Shown here: in pieces, positions 43,398 through 52,554 of the stretch
How the letters are laid out: every line of letters begins with the position of its first letter
How positions within the stretch are numbered: position 1 is the stretch's first letter
From: Psychrosphaera ytuae
GTDB lineage: Bacteria > Pseudomonadota > Gammaproteobacteria > Enterobacterales > Alteromonadaceae
DNA: 64,000 nt
Assembly (NCBI RefSeq): GCF_017638545.1
Contig: NZ_CP072110.1
Coordinates: forward strand, 806,001-870,000
Direction of reading: 5' to 3'
Notes under the pieces: model-generated
Told to the model about the DNA's origin: nothing
Seen by the model: only the letters and a program-made list of their open reading frames with translations
The model's database searches: none
Program-made: the position numbers and the translations under genes

Positions 43398-44366
43398 TCA
43401 TTTCTGGTATGTACTTTCTACAGACCTTATTAGCTCAGTTAATTTTTCTTTGGGTAATTTATTTATACCAGCAGCTCCTGCTCTGCCCCCTCCAGTATCA
43501 AATTGCGAGCAAATATCTCCAGCATGAGCTTTATTATGTAAAGGAGCGCGTAGACTAACTAACACATGTTGATTGTCTACTTCTGTTATCACTAAATGTG
43601 CACGTTCTGGATTTTGATTGGCCAAATGGTTTCCAAAAGTACCACTTATCCTTCGACTCCAGGGCTCATCTGCAAGCTGTACCGCGAGACAAACCGACGA
43701 CTCATGAATCACCTCTGCGCTTTCCGCTTGTTTAAAATCCGATTCAAACGCGGTTTTTAACACGTCATACGGCGAGCCGGTTTGGCCAATAATATCAAAA
43801 GGGTTTGACTCCTTTACGAGTAATCTGAATAGATCTGCAGGGTGGTAAGTAAGATCATCAGTTTGAGCACCATAGCCATTGTAATTAATAAGCGTCCCAA
43901 ACTCTTTTAATAGATTCGCTTCGCTATCAGAGAGTCCTGCTTTACGGGCTAACTTATCAGCGACATCCACTAAATTGTCGCCGTAAGCTGCCGCTATGGC
44001 CCAATAATGAAACTTACCGTTAAGTAACTGATCTACAATTAACGCCGAACAGGTATCTGCTGACAAGTCGATATGAGCATCTAACTGACTAGATTGCGGA
44101 ATTTCACCAGGCCTATGATGATCTGCATAAACCACCTTTGCTCCGCGCTGAAGAATACACTCCAATGCTTCAATGTTTTTTTCCATCGAAATGTCAAACA
44201 CAGTAACCGTAGACGTTTTATCGATATTTTCTATTGGTATCCTTTTGAGCAAGCTAATATCGCGTTTTATCCCAGTAATGAGTTGATTTTCTTCGGGATA
44301 AGCCAAACGCCACTGAACCAATGCCAAAATACCATCGGCATCGCCATTAAATACATCGTAATTCAT
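43398..44366 (-). CDS. DHH family phosphoesterase (NrnA-like, possible PAP phosphatase)
   Basis: About 322 aa. DHH-superfamily motifs are DVFNGDADGILA (motif I, NxDxDG form), VFDISMEKN (Asp of motif II), VVYADHHRPGE (DHH motif III) and the C-terminal DHHA1 glycine block FDTGGGRAGAAGI. Relatives of the NrnA type degrade nanoRNA and dephosphorylate 3'-phosphoadenosine 5'-phosphate. The start (ATG at 44366, or GTG at 44375) lies just past the cysC stop, so the two are one transcription unit. This context supports a role in removing PAP made from PAPS; that is inference. Confidence 0.75.
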   Translation of the reverse strand: MNYDVFNGDADGILALVQWRLAYPEENQLITGIKRDISLLKRIPIENIDKTSTVTVFDISMEKNIEALECILQRGAKVVYADHHRPGEIPQSSQLDAHIDLSADTCSALIVDQLLNGKFHYWAIAAAYGDNLVDVADKLARKAGLSDSEANLLKEFGTLINYNGYGAQTDDLTYHPADLFRLLVKESNPFDIIGQTGSPYDVLKTAFESDFKQAESAEVIHESSVCLAVQLADEPWSRRISGTFGNHLANQNPERAHLVITEVDNQHVLVSLRAPLHNKAHAGDICSQFDTGGGRAGAAGINKLPKEKLTELIRSVESTYQK

Positions 44367-44377
44367 AAGAGACACGA

Positions 44378-45004
44378 CTAAACAGTCAATAAACCAAGTT
44401 CATCTAATTTGGCAATGACCGCATCAGCACATTGCTCTATATCCAAACCGCGTGTGTCGAGATGTACTTCTGGAGACTCTGGACGGTCATAAGCCGAATC
44501 AATACCGGTAAAATTCTTGATTTCGCCATTGCGGGCTTTTTTATATAAACCTTTTGGATCCCTTTTTTCACAGATCTCAAGTGGAGTATCAACAAACACT
44601 TCGATAAATTGCCCTTGTGGCATTAAATCCCGAACCATCTTACGATCAACCGCAAAAGGAGAAATAAATGCAGTAGAGACAATTAGACCAGCATCGACAA
44701 ATAACTTACTGACTTCACCAATTCGGCGAATATTTTCAACCCTATCCTTATCACTGAAAGTCAAATCGCCATTTAATCCGTGGCGCACATTATCGCCATC
44801 TAACACGTAAGTATGACAGCCTCTTTCAAATAGCTTTTGGTCGACCGCATTAGCAACGGTCGATTTACCAGACCCGCTGAGTCCTGTATACCAAAGTACG
44901 GCAGCTTGATGACCATTTACATTAATACGTTGTTGATGTGAGACATTGTGCTGATGCCAAACAACGTTGTCTGACTTCGTTGGATTTTGATTAGAGTCGC
45001 TCAT
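44378..45004 (-). CDS. cysC: Adenylylsulfate kinase
   Basis: About 208 aa. ATG at 45004 with AAGGG at 6 nt; an ATG two codons earlier is too close to that site. P-loop GLSGSGKSTVANAV at about residue 40, DGDNVRHGLNGDLTFSDKDR (APS-binding DNVRxGL), STAFISPFAVDRKMVR and FVDTPLEICEKRDPKGLYKKAR. It phosphorylates APS to PAPS. cysC usually follows cysD-cysN-(SLC13) in marine relatives. Here 10.8 kb of polysaccharide genes lie between it and the SLC13 permease. Confidence 0.96.
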   Translation of the reverse strand: MSDSNQNPTKSDNVVWHQHNVSHQQRINVNGHQAAVLWYTGLSGSGKSTVANAVDQKLFERGCHTYVLDGDNVRHGLNGDLTFSDKDRVENIRRIGEVSKLFVDAGLIVSTAFISPFAVDRKMVRDLMPQGQFIEVFVDTPLEICEKRDPKGLYKKARNGEIKNFTGIDSAYDRPESPEVHLDTRGLDIEQCADAVIAKLDELGLLTV

Positions 45005-45173
45005 ATTCATCCCTTGTACATACGCTTCGTAGCTCGTTTAGCTACTTCGCTTTATTCTCACTAAATACTAACGTACTTTTATCAAAATCAAAGACTTGAT
45101 TGACAGAAATACGCAATATCCGAGTAACAATTAAATGTAACTTATGGAGAAATGTTATAGCGCTTTTACACCT

Positions 45174-46568
45174 TTAATAAGCGTTTTTATTGATAAAGCC
45201 TTTAAACACAGTTTTAAACACGATTTTCAAATCAAACCAAACCGACCAATTTGTAATATAATCAAGGTCGTATTCGACTCTTTTTTCCATTTTATCCAAA
45301 ACATCGGTTTCGCCACGCCAACCGTTAATTTGTGCCCACCCTGTAATGCCAGGCTTCACTTTATGACGCAACATATAGCCATCAATGAGTTGTCGATACT
45401 CTTCATTGTGTTGAACTGCATGCGGTCGAGGTCCGACTATCGACATTTGGCCGTTTAATACATTAAAGAACTGAGGTAACTCATCAAGTGATGTCCCCCT
45501 CAAAAAACCACCAATCGAAGTAAGCCTTGGGTCATTTTTAGTAGCCTGTTGAACGTTCGAACCATTTTCCATTACTGACATAGTCCTAAACTTCCAAACT
45601 TCAATAGGCTTACCGTCGATACCGTAACGCAACTGTTTAAACAAAACCGGTCCTTTCGACGTCAATTTGACCGCCGCTGCAATAACTAGTAAAACCGGTG
45701 TAATCAAACACAAAATCACACTTGCTAGCACAATGTCTTCAATCCTTTTTAACACAGCGTTGCTACCGTCTATTGGGGTGTCATAAATACTTATGGTTGG
45801 AATACCGTCCAGTGTATCTGTTCGTGCGTGAAGTAAGTTAAACATGAAAACATTTGGGACCAAATACACAGAGGCTGTTGAATCCGCTAGTTTTTGAATC
45901 AACCACTTTATTCTGGGCTCTGCGCGCATAGGCAAAGCAATATATACTCTGTCTATATTACCTGAGCGACAATCATCAATAAGTTGTTCTAGAGTACCCA
46001 TGCAGTGCTCACTGTACATGGGCGTTTTAGCATCGTCATAAAAGCCTTTAAACTTCAATCCCAATGAAGGCTTTTGACTGATTCTGTGAGCAATTTCGAA
46101 ACCGAGTTGACCGGCACCTGCGACCACAAAGTTTCTAGTATTGTGATTATGACTGCGAAGAATACGCAGCACCAAACGCAATGCGACTCGATAAATCGAT
46201 AAACCTAGGCCGGCAGAGGCAAACCACATTAACTGGAGTGCTTCCGGTTGAATAAACTCTGGAAATAAAAATTGAACCGACAACGCAATAAATGCAAAAG
46301 ACAAAAACCAGTGCAACATGACTTTTTGCAACTCTTTCGCTAACGATAGTCCCCGCCAAGAGATATAGATGCTGTCAACTTCACTGCTAAAGTGAAATAG
46401 AAATACCGCTATCGCCAAAGCGGTAGAATGTTGCAACTGCCACTCTATGCCCAAATAGTCCAGGCTCACGACCAGTGCTAATACAATAACAACAACATCA
46501 ACGAATCGTTGCGTAAGTGAAATAGCTGACGTGTTATTGTGGAGTATTCCGCGCTTTCTTTCATTCAT
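45174..46568 (-). CDS. Undecaprenyl-phosphate glucose phosphotransferase (WcaJ-like)
   Basis: 464 aa polyisoprenyl-phosphate hexose-1-phosphate transferase. Four N-terminal membrane segments are followed by a CoA-binding-like Rossmann domain (FVVAGAGQLGFEIAHRI). A fifth membrane helix (VILCLITPVLLVIAAAVKLT) precedes the catalytic domain: GPVLFKQLRYGIDGKPIEVWKFRTM, RLTSIGGFLRGTSLDELPQF (DELPQ), MSIVGPRP and HKVKPGITGWAQING. It starts repeat-unit assembly by putting a sugar-1-phosphate, probably glucose, on the lipid carrier. Last gene of the minus-strand polysaccharide operon, 7 bp after the WecG-like gene. Confidence 0.93.
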   Translation of the reverse strand: MNERKRGILHNNTSAISLTQRFVDVVVIVLALVVSLDYLGIEWQLQHSTALAIAVFLFHFSSEVDSIYISWRGLSLAKELQKVMLHWFLSFAFIALSVQFLFPEFIQPEALQLMWFASAGLGLSIYRVALRLVLRILRSHNHNTRNFVVAGAGQLGFEIAHRISQKPSLGLKFKGFYDDAKTPMYSEHCMGTLEQLIDDCRSGNIDRVYIALPMRAEPRIKWLIQKLADSTASVYLVPNVFMFNLLHARTDTLDGIPTISIYDTPIDGSNAVLKRIEDIVLASVILCLITPVLLVIAAAVKLTSKGPVLFKQLRYGIDGKPIEVWKFRTMSVMENGSNVQQATKNDPRLTSIGGFLRGTSLDELPQFFNVLNGQMSIVGPRPHAVQHNEEYRQLIDGYMLRHKVKPGITGWAQINGWRGETDVLDKMEKRVEYDLDYITNWSVWFDLKIVFKTVFKGFINKNAY

Positions 46569-46574
46569 AACGGT

Positions 46575-47333
46575 TTATTTATTCTTATAATTCTTAAACA
46601 GTAATTCTTTTAACATCACTTCTTTTAATAAAAGCAAAGCAAACTTAGTATTCGTTACTAAATACCTTTTAAACATACGGCGCGGCTCTTGAATAACTCG
46701 ATACAACCACTCTAAGCCATATTTTTGCATCCAAACCGGCGCTCGCTTGACCTTCCCCGCAATCACGTCAAAGGTACCACCCACGCCCATCACAAAATTG
46801 ACGCCAAGATCACTTTTCCAAGTATTAATAAAATTCTCTTTTTTAGGCGACGACATGGCAACAAACATCAGCTTGGCACCAGAAGCTCTAACTTGAGCAA
46901 CGATCTCTTTTTCATCGTCAAAGTAGCCGTGATGAGAGCCCGCAATTATTAAATTTGGGTACTGATGCTCTAAAACCTCTTTGGTCTTTACCAACACGGA
47001 TTGCTCTGCCCCCAATAAATATATTGGGAAGCCCTCTTTCGAGCTCATCGAGACTAATTGGTGAAACAAGTCAATGCCTGCAACTCGTTCAGGTACATCA
47101 ATGCCAACCGCTCTTGCGCCTAGTACTACGCCTTGGCCATCTATATTTATCAAGTCACTGTCGTTCACTGATTCAAATAAATTGCGGTCCGAGCGCATAT
47201 TGACCAACTTTGCAACGTTGACCACTACGTGTTGAAAAAAGCGCTGCTGCTCGATTGCATTTTTAATGACATCAACAGACTCATCCATAGTTAATGGATG
47301 CATGCGACAATTCAAAAAAGTAACTTCTTTCAC
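46575..47333 (-). CDS. WecG/TagA/CpsF family (GT26) glycosyltransferase
   Basis: 252 aa. Family blocks are VVNVAKLVNMRSD, INIDGQGVVLGARAVGIDVPERVAGIDL (GxGVxxxxxxxGxxxxxRxxG), IYLLGAEQSV, GYFDDEKEIV, MFVAMSSPKKENFI and VMGVGGTFDVIAGKVKRAP. Known members add ManNAc(A) or similar sugars to a lipid-linked acceptor at the inner membrane. GTG start. It is 34 bp downstream of the GT4 gene within the operon. Confidence 0.92.
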   Translation of the reverse strand: MKEVTFLNCRMHPLTMDESVDVIKNAIEQQRFFQHVVVNVAKLVNMRSDRNLFESVNDSDLINIDGQGVVLGARAVGIDVPERVAGIDLFHQLVSMSSKEGFPIYLLGAEQSVLVKTKEVLEHQYPNLIIAGSHHGYFDDEKEIVAQVRASGAKLMFVAMSSPKKENFINTWKSDLGVNFVMGVGGTFDVIAGKVKRAPVWMQKYGLEWLYRVIQEPRRMFKRYLVTNTKFALLLLKEVMLKELLFKNYKNK

Positions 47334-47367
47334 AAATGCTCACTTTTTATACTTTTTGAAGCTTAGT

Positions 47368-48393
47368 TCAATAACTAGACATCAACGTATCATTAATACA
47401 CGTTACAAAGTTATCATAACTAAATTTAAGCTCAATAGCTCGCTGTCTGTTTTTTAATAAATTTTTATCTTGGAAGACATTTTCGATTAAGATACGCTCA
47501 TTTAAGTGATCGATAACATCAATTTTATGATCAAACCCAAAGCAAAAAGGATCCTTTTCAGCTAGTTCGTGAAGGCTTGGGATCTGTCGGTATAAGATCA
47601 ATTTATTATTTGCCATTCCCTCTATCAAAGTTAATCCAAAACCCTCTTCTAATGACGGAATTAACTGAATATACGCGTCAGTTACTAACTGATATGGACA
47701 TTTAGAGAAACCTAACAACTTTACCGACAAATGCTCACTTTTTAGCTTTATCACCTGTTTTTGTAAGTTTTCTAACTCAGGCCCTTGGCCAACAACACTA
47801 TAAACGATCTTAATGTCCAAGTTTTGTGCAACATGATCTAGTATTTGGATCGCTTCTTTAAAGCCTTTCCAAGGATGTAATGAGCCAACAGAAAATACTT
47901 TAATTGTTTTGGATTGGAGCTGTTCGAGCCAAGTTTTTTGCACGATATCTAAGATATCAATAGGTTGAGTTAGTAGTTGAGCGTCAGTCAATGGATTATA
48001 AACAACCGATATCTTCGTCTCACTTATGCCTTGAGCCATTAAATAGGACTTGGCGCTTTGTGATACGGCGATGTATTCATTAGCTCTAAACAATTTAAAC
48101 AACCAAGGTTTTGCGCGGTAGCTCGCATGTAAATAAAAACACGTTTTTATACCCATCAATCGCAACATGAAGAGTAACGGCAAGTACATTCTTGAGTGAG
48201 CTACAACTTTAGTTGCATGCCTAGCTTGATTAATCGTCTTTAAATAGATATCGAAAAGCGCAAATGGTTTACGAGTAAATTGACTGTCCGCTAAACACAT
48301 AACCTGACCGCCGGTAATACCATGGATAAGCGCTAGCATTTTCTGAGCGCCACCTCGGTTTACATCCTTGTTGTTGATAAGATGAATTAGCAT
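47368..48393 (-). CDS. Glycosyltransferase family 4 protein
   Basis: 341 aa GT-B glycosyltransferase. The N-terminal half carries NRGGAQKMLALIHG (donor-side glycine motif) and VVAHSRMYLPLL; VSVGSLHPWKGFKEAIQIL has the form of GT4 second-domain starts. The signature E-x7-E appears as PSLEEGFGLTLIEGMANNK. It probably transfers a hexose from a UDP- or GDP-sugar in the cytoplasm; the specificity is not readable. It lies 3 bp after the acyltransferase gene. The sequence is AT-rich, as usual for polysaccharide loci. Confidence 0.87.
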   Translation of the reverse strand: MLIHLINNKDVNRGGAQKMLALIHGITGGQVMCLADSQFTRKPFALFDIYLKTINQARHATKVVAHSRMYLPLLFMLRLMGIKTCFYLHASYRAKPWLFKLFRANEYIAVSQSAKSYLMAQGISETKISVVYNPLTDAQLLTQPIDILDIVQKTWLEQLQSKTIKVFSVGSLHPWKGFKEAIQILDHVAQNLDIKIVYSVVGQGPELENLQKQVIKLKSEHLSVKLLGFSKCPYQLVTDAYIQLIPSLEEGFGLTLIEGMANNKLILYRQIPSLHELAEKDPFCFGFDHKIDVIDHLNERILIENVFQDKNLLKNRQRAIELKFSYDNFVTCINDTLMSSY

Positions 48394-48395
48394 GA

Positions 48396-49004
48396 TTATC
48401 GCACTGAAATTTGTTCGTTCGTGGATTGCAATTGCTCTACACCGAGTTCTCGTCGATGTGAGTTCTCTAGTGCAAATAGCGCTTTTTTACCAACGACGCC
48501 CTCGCCATTAATAGAGCGAGAAACCATTACCATACCTCCAACAAAGAGTTTTCCGGTCAGTTCTATCGGACCCACAACCATGGAATTTGGTCCGATAAAC
48601 ACATTTCCATTAATTTTAGGTTGCGAAATACACTCCCCTTCAACCAACGCAGTGCTTCCTAAGTTTCCGCCAAGTGTCGCGCCCTGCATTATTTTTGCCG
48701 AGCCATAAATTTGTACTTGATGGCCAATAACAATGGCTAAAGGGTGAGGAAAATATAAAGCTGCATAGAGTTTTGCTCTATGATCTATATCCGAGCTAAA
48801 TAAAATGATATTCAACCACCAAAAAAGTTTAGGTAAAACAGGGATACCAACTCGATGTAATGAATGACCAATACGATAAATCGCAGTGCAAATAAAAGAC
48901 GGTGATAACACACCTTTTAATTTCCCAATACGACCTGTTCGTTGCTTTTGATAAGCAATGAAAGTCAAATCAAGATTAAGTAAGGTCAGAATACTTTTGT
49001 TCAT
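48396..49004 (-). CDS. Left-handed beta-helix (CysE-like) acyltransferase
   Basis: 202 aa. The N-terminus RIGKLKGVLSPSFICTAIYRIGHSLHRVGIP resembles the helical lead of colanic-type and serine acetyltransferases. Hexapeptide repeats follow: IVIGHQVQIYGSAKIMQGATLGGN, then KINGNVFIGPNSMVVGPIEL. Probably O-acetylates a sugar of the polysaccharide (or a lipid-linked intermediate) from acetyl-CoA. Its 5' end overlaps the polymerase gene by 29 bp in another frame, a normal tight-operon overlap. Confidence 0.78.
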   Translation of the reverse strand: MNKSILTLLNLDLTFIAYQKQRTGRIGKLKGVLSPSFICTAIYRIGHSLHRVGIPVLPKLFWWLNIILFSSDIDHRAKLYAALYFPHPLAIVIGHQVQIYGSAKIMQGATLGGNLGSTALVEGECISQPKINGNVFIGPNSMVVGPIELTGKLFVGGMVMVSRSINGEGVVGKKALFALENSHRRELGVEQLQSTNEQISVR

Positions 49005-50148
49005 TTAAAAAACTCACAGCATAAAAAAAGTAAGGCATATACATCCAAAACTTCAGGGTTGGGTACAATGCAAAACAACAAAAGAACAACAATACAGCGC
49101 CCTTAAAATGAAAGTCATCTCGGTGAAACCGAATGTACTTATTCAACAGATAGAGCAAAAATAACAAGGTTCCTAACAGGCCAAACTCAAACAAAAACAC
49201 AGGCAATTCACTGCCATCTCTTGTTGTTGCATTTACTTCATATACCAGTACCGATAAGCGGTTTTCTATCGCTTTTGTTCCCCAACTTCCTAGGCCATGG
49301 CCAAAAAAGACTTTCGGCCACTCTTGATTACTTTGGTACATAGCTACTCGCAAGACTGGCATTACCCTTGAACTATGGTTTAGGACTCGGTTGGAGTCGG
49401 TATTTCCAAGTAATGACGCTCGATAACTCAAAAATGCCCACACTAATGCAGTAAGTACAATCCCAATCATCATGCCTCTGACCGGGTTTCGTCTAAACGC
49501 CGTCGCAAAATAGACAAACGCCAATACAGCAAGTGTGGTTAACGTGCCGTTAAGAAGCATGACAATGATTGTAATTAAAGTCGTCCACTTATATTCCTTG
49601 ACGCGTTGCCAAACATGGCGACCATATAAAAGTAACGTATTGAATGTAATGGCAATTGCATACCAATTAGGTTCTACAAAAAAGCCTCTAAGTCGCTGTG
49701 TTACCGAATAGCCTTTTTCATAATGAGTGGCGTCAATAAAAGCAATTTGATAATCAAACAGTTTGAAAGCAGCAAATTGGATCAAACCGGTTGTGATCAT
49801 GATCCACTGAAAGGTCAGCAGTTGCTTTTGCCCAATGGAAGGCCAACTATAATGACAAAATAAAGCAACATTAAAAGCGATAAACAAATAAATTGAAATT
49901 TGTTTGTAACCTGGCGTAGACAGGGCTGCGCCAGACACCATGGCAAAAAAGATAAATGCGATAAATAACTTGTCGTTGTTTAATCCGCCTCTGAACTTAT
50001 TGGGCTTTCGCAGCGCAAAATAAAGGTTCAACGCCAAAATACAAAGGATGCCCAGGTGTATTTGAAAACCCAAATCAACCTTCAACAAGCTGTCGAAAGC
50101 AAAAGAGTAGTAAATCAAAGGTGTAATCGAAAATAACCGGATGACCAA
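48976..50148 (-). CDS. O-antigen/EPS polymerase-like membrane protein (Wzy candidate)
   Basis: 390 aa with 10-11 hydrophobic segments and a large periplasmic loop (about residues 240-310) holding FFGHGLGSWG and ENRLSVLVYEVNATTRDGSELPVFLFEFG. That is the usual look of Wzy/O-ligase proteins (conserved GxGxG before the loop, Glu-Phe-Gly after it). Sequence conservation in this class is low, so the call rests on topology and on its place between Wzx-type and GT genes. The TTG at 50148 is taken as start; AAAGG lies 11 nt ahead. Confidence 0.78.
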   Translation of the reverse strand: MVIRLFSITPLIYYSFAFDSLLKVDLGFQIHLGILCILALNLYFALRKPNKFRGGLNNDKLFIAFIFFAMVSGAALSTPGYKQISIYLFIAFNVALFCHYSWPSIGQKQLLTFQWIMITTGLIQFAAFKLFDYQIAFIDATHYEKGYSVTQRLRGFFVEPNWYAIAITFNTLLLYGRHVWQRVKEYKWTTLITIIVMLLNGTLTTLAVLAFVYFATAFRRNPVRGMMIGIVLTALVWAFLSYRASLLGNTDSNRVLNHSSRVMPVLRVAMYQSNQEWPKVFFGHGLGSWGTKAIENRLSVLVYEVNATTRDGSELPVFLFEFGLLGTLLFLLYLLNKYIRFHRDDFHFKGAVLLFFCCFALYPTLKFWMYMPYFFYAVSFLNEQKYSDLT

Positions 50149-50167
50149 ACTAATTGCCTTTATGTTC

Positions 50168-51304
50168 TCAATTACTTTGCAGTGCTTCGATTAAAAACCG
50201 CTGTGAATGACGTATGAGTGCATCCAAGTTTTTGTTCACTTCGTTAAAGTCTATTGGGCGACAATTTTCCTCACTTATTGCCTCTCCATCTGCTAATAAC
50301 CGCTCACTCAGTCCTACCCCCTCTAATAGCGTTTTTTGACGCTGATTGAGCTCCGTTAGCTTATGAGGGATCAAAGTAAACTGACGATTAAAATTAAGTG
50401 AAAACGCACAACCGTGAAATGAATTTGTTATTACGTATTTAGCGTTTTTAATATACGTTAGCCATTCACGCGGACCTATGTCCAAGACATTTTGGTCTGC
50501 GCTCGCTATTGCTTTAGCCCCAAGGTGAATAACTGGTAATCCAAATAAGTGTTTTGCTTCTGAAACCCGCTTCTCAAAAGTACTCAACATGTCACCAGAG
50601 CCAACGACGTACGAAACCACATAATCATGTTTGGGAACTAAATGATTAAGCTCTATTTCACTGTAATCTCTGAGTAGTAGAGATGGGTCGAGTACCGTAT
50701 CTGTTTGTGGCTTAGTGCTGTTACACGCATTCGACTCATCAAGTGAAACCTTTACGTCTTGTTCCAGGATACGCTCACGACAACCAATTGCATCAAAACC
50801 ACTAATCGCGTCCTGAATTTGTCTGTTGGTAATGTCTCTAAACCTAACGCTTCCAGCACTCGCGGCATAAGCGACTTTTTTCACCCTAGTCTGGGAAGCT
50901 TCAGGCAAAGGAAAATCGAACAAATACGTCATATCAAAATTCGCTTTTCCCGTTTTTTTGTCGCGCGACTCACCATGTAAGTTAGGGTTCCAGACTTGGT
51001 CACTGCCCACCACAAACGCACTAGGATTGACTAATCTCTTTAATCCATTTCTCGAATAAAAGGTTTTGGGTGTCAAAGGCATAAATTGACGACGAAACGC
51101 AGAAAATTTTCGGTACTTTTTGTATTTTTCAATACTTCCTTTGAGTGACTTCATGGGCCGCTTGGTTTGCCAGTGCATGTAAGGCGGAAGATAATCGACC
51201 ACTTGTGTCGGTAGTTCATTGTCATTTAAAAACTTTGCAAGAGCATAAGCCTGTAATGTTGCACCAAAGTTAAGGGCACGCTGATACGTAAAGGTATAAA
51301 TCAC
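50168..51304 (-). CDS. Polysaccharide pyruvyl transferase family protein
   Basis: 378 aa. Family pattern: TYQRALNFGATLQAYALAKF at the N-terminus, AFVVGSDQVWNPNLHG, KVAYAASAGSVRF, CRERILEQDV, DTVLDPSLLL, and ITNSFHGCAFSLNFNRQFTLIP near residue 300 (the SxHGxxFS donor motif). Such enzymes add ketal pyruvate from PEP to a sugar (CsaB, WcaK), giving negative charge. GTG start overlapping the MurB-like stop by 4 bp. Confidence 0.9.
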   Translation of the reverse strand: MIYTFTYQRALNFGATLQAYALAKFLNDNELPTQVVDYLPPYMHWQTKRPMKSLKGSIEKYKKYRKFSAFRRQFMPLTPKTFYSRNGLKRLVNPSAFVVGSDQVWNPNLHGESRDKKTGKANFDMTYLFDFPLPEASQTRVKKVAYAASAGSVRFRDITNRQIQDAISGFDAIGCRERILEQDVKVSLDESNACNSTKPQTDTVLDPSLLLRDYSEIELNHLVPKHDYVVSYVVGSGDMLSTFEKRVSEAKHLFGLPVIHLGAKAIASADQNVLDIGPREWLTYIKNAKYVITNSFHGCAFSLNFNRQFTLIPHKLTELNQRQKTLLEGVGLSERLLADGEAISEENCRPIDFNEVNKNLDALIRHSQRFLIEALQSN

Positions 51305-52554
51305 GCTGACTGCTCCTCATTACGGGAGTAATTGATTTGTTTATGCTTCTCTACAAAAAGCGCATTGACCTCTTTAAGAGCCTGTTGCTCATCAATAACG
51401 CCTAAGTTTTGAGCCTCACCTTCATCAAGAATTACCACTTCTGGTTCGATCCTGATCCCAGTTTCTTTTAATACAGTGTTTTGTACCATGGTCGCAAACT
51501 GACTGATTTCATGGCCCGTTGCTTGACCGTTGCTGATGATAATTAAAGGTCGATTCGTTTCTATGTGAACATTGCCTTGTTGATAGCCATTTAAGCCAAC
51601 GTGTTTGATTAAATCACCCGCTGATACTTTGATGGTCTCGTCCGAGTGAGGGTAAGTACCAACGCCTTGTAATCGACTTTGTAAATTTAAGTACGTTTTA
51701 ACGGGTAAAATAGGACTTTTAAAGAAACATCCGACATTGGCAACTTGCTTGGGATTAGGCATTGTTCTTGTGCGAATAAACTTTACCACTGCTCTTTTTA
51801 AACGGATCGGCAGAGACTCTACAGCAAGTAATTCTCGTACCTTGTCAAAATGCATTTTTAACTTAAATCCACGCCATTTACGTTTAACCGATTTACTCGC
51901 AGATTCAATCCTGATTGACTTTAAGGAGAGACTGATTAGCGTTGGTAAATCTAAAACAGACGGAATATATCGAAAGAAAAAAGGCACCACTTGTAACTTA
52001 AACGTTACCTCTACAACCAATAGTTCTGGCCGCGATTTAAAAACACTCGAGCGATAACTAAATTGGCAATCGCTATTTGTTAACACTTCAATTTCTCTTG
52101 TAATAAGGTTTAAACATCGAACCTGCTGTACAACATCTGCGACTTCTGCTCCATAAGCCCCAATATTTTGCACAACACTTGCTCCAACATTACCGGGAAT
52201 TAAGGTCAAACGTTCTAATCCAGCCAAGTGATTGGTTACGGTATAAGCGACTAGTTCGTCCCAATCTGTTCCAGCCCCTACCGTTATCATGCCTCTGTCT
52301 AAGGGACTCACAAAAATATCTTTATTTTGTGGATGAATTACAAACTTGTGCAGTCGATCAGGAAGTAAAATATTACTCCCACCTCCCAACACAAACACAT
52401 TGGCAATATTGGTCGTGGTTAACACTGGCCAATGTTCTTCGCGCTCCATCAAATCAAACAACTGTTCCTCAGAATCAAATGAAGCGTAAGTCTGAGCAAT
52501 ACAAGGGATTTGAAAGCTATTAAACGGCTTTAAATTTACATCTCTATGGATCAT
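51301..52554 (-). CDS. MurB-like FAD-dependent UDP-sugar enolpyruvyl reductase, in the polysaccharide operon
   Basis: 417 aa, longer than E. coli MurB (342). FAD domain: VFVLGGGSNILLPD (Gly57-Asn61), LIPGNVGASVVQNIGAYGAE (residues 118-137), FSYRSSVFKS (YRxSxFK, Tyr167-Arg168). Substrate domain: MPNPKQVANVGCFFKSPI, where the family GSFFKNP has Cys276 in place of the usual catalytic Ser, and the C-terminal IRIEPEVVIL glutamate block. An extra about 50 residues lie at 190-250. It might be the cell's MurB or a paralogue making a lactyl-type sugar for the polymer. Four-bp overlaps on both sides couple it to Wzx and the pyruvyl transferase. Confidence 0.85.
   Translation of the reverse strand: MIHRDVNLKPFNSFQIPCIAQTYASFDSEEQLFDLMEREEHWPVLTTTNIANVFVLGGGSNILLPDRLHKFVIHPQNKDIFVSPLDRGMITVGAGTDWDELVAYTVTNHLAGLERLTLIPGNVGASVVQNIGAYGAEVADVVQQVRCLNLITREIEVLTNSDCQFSYRSSVFKSRPELLVVEVTFKLQVVPFFFRYIPSVLDLPTLISLSLKSIRIESASKSVKRKWRGFKLKMHFDKVRELLAVESLPIRLKRAVVKFIRTRTMPNPKQVANVGCFFKSPILPVKTYLNLQSRLQGVGTYPHSDETIKVSAGDLIKHVGLNGYQQGNVHIETNRPLIIISNGQATGHEISQFATMVQNTVLKETGIRIEPEVVILDEGEAQNLGVIDEQQALKEVNALFVEKHKQINYSRNEEQSA

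Noticed and set aside
48396..50148. Frameshift between the acyltransferase and polymerase genes (29-bp overlap)
   Set aside because: Both proteins are complete with normal starts and ends. Short overlaps are usual in this operon, which also has three 4-bp or smaller junctions.
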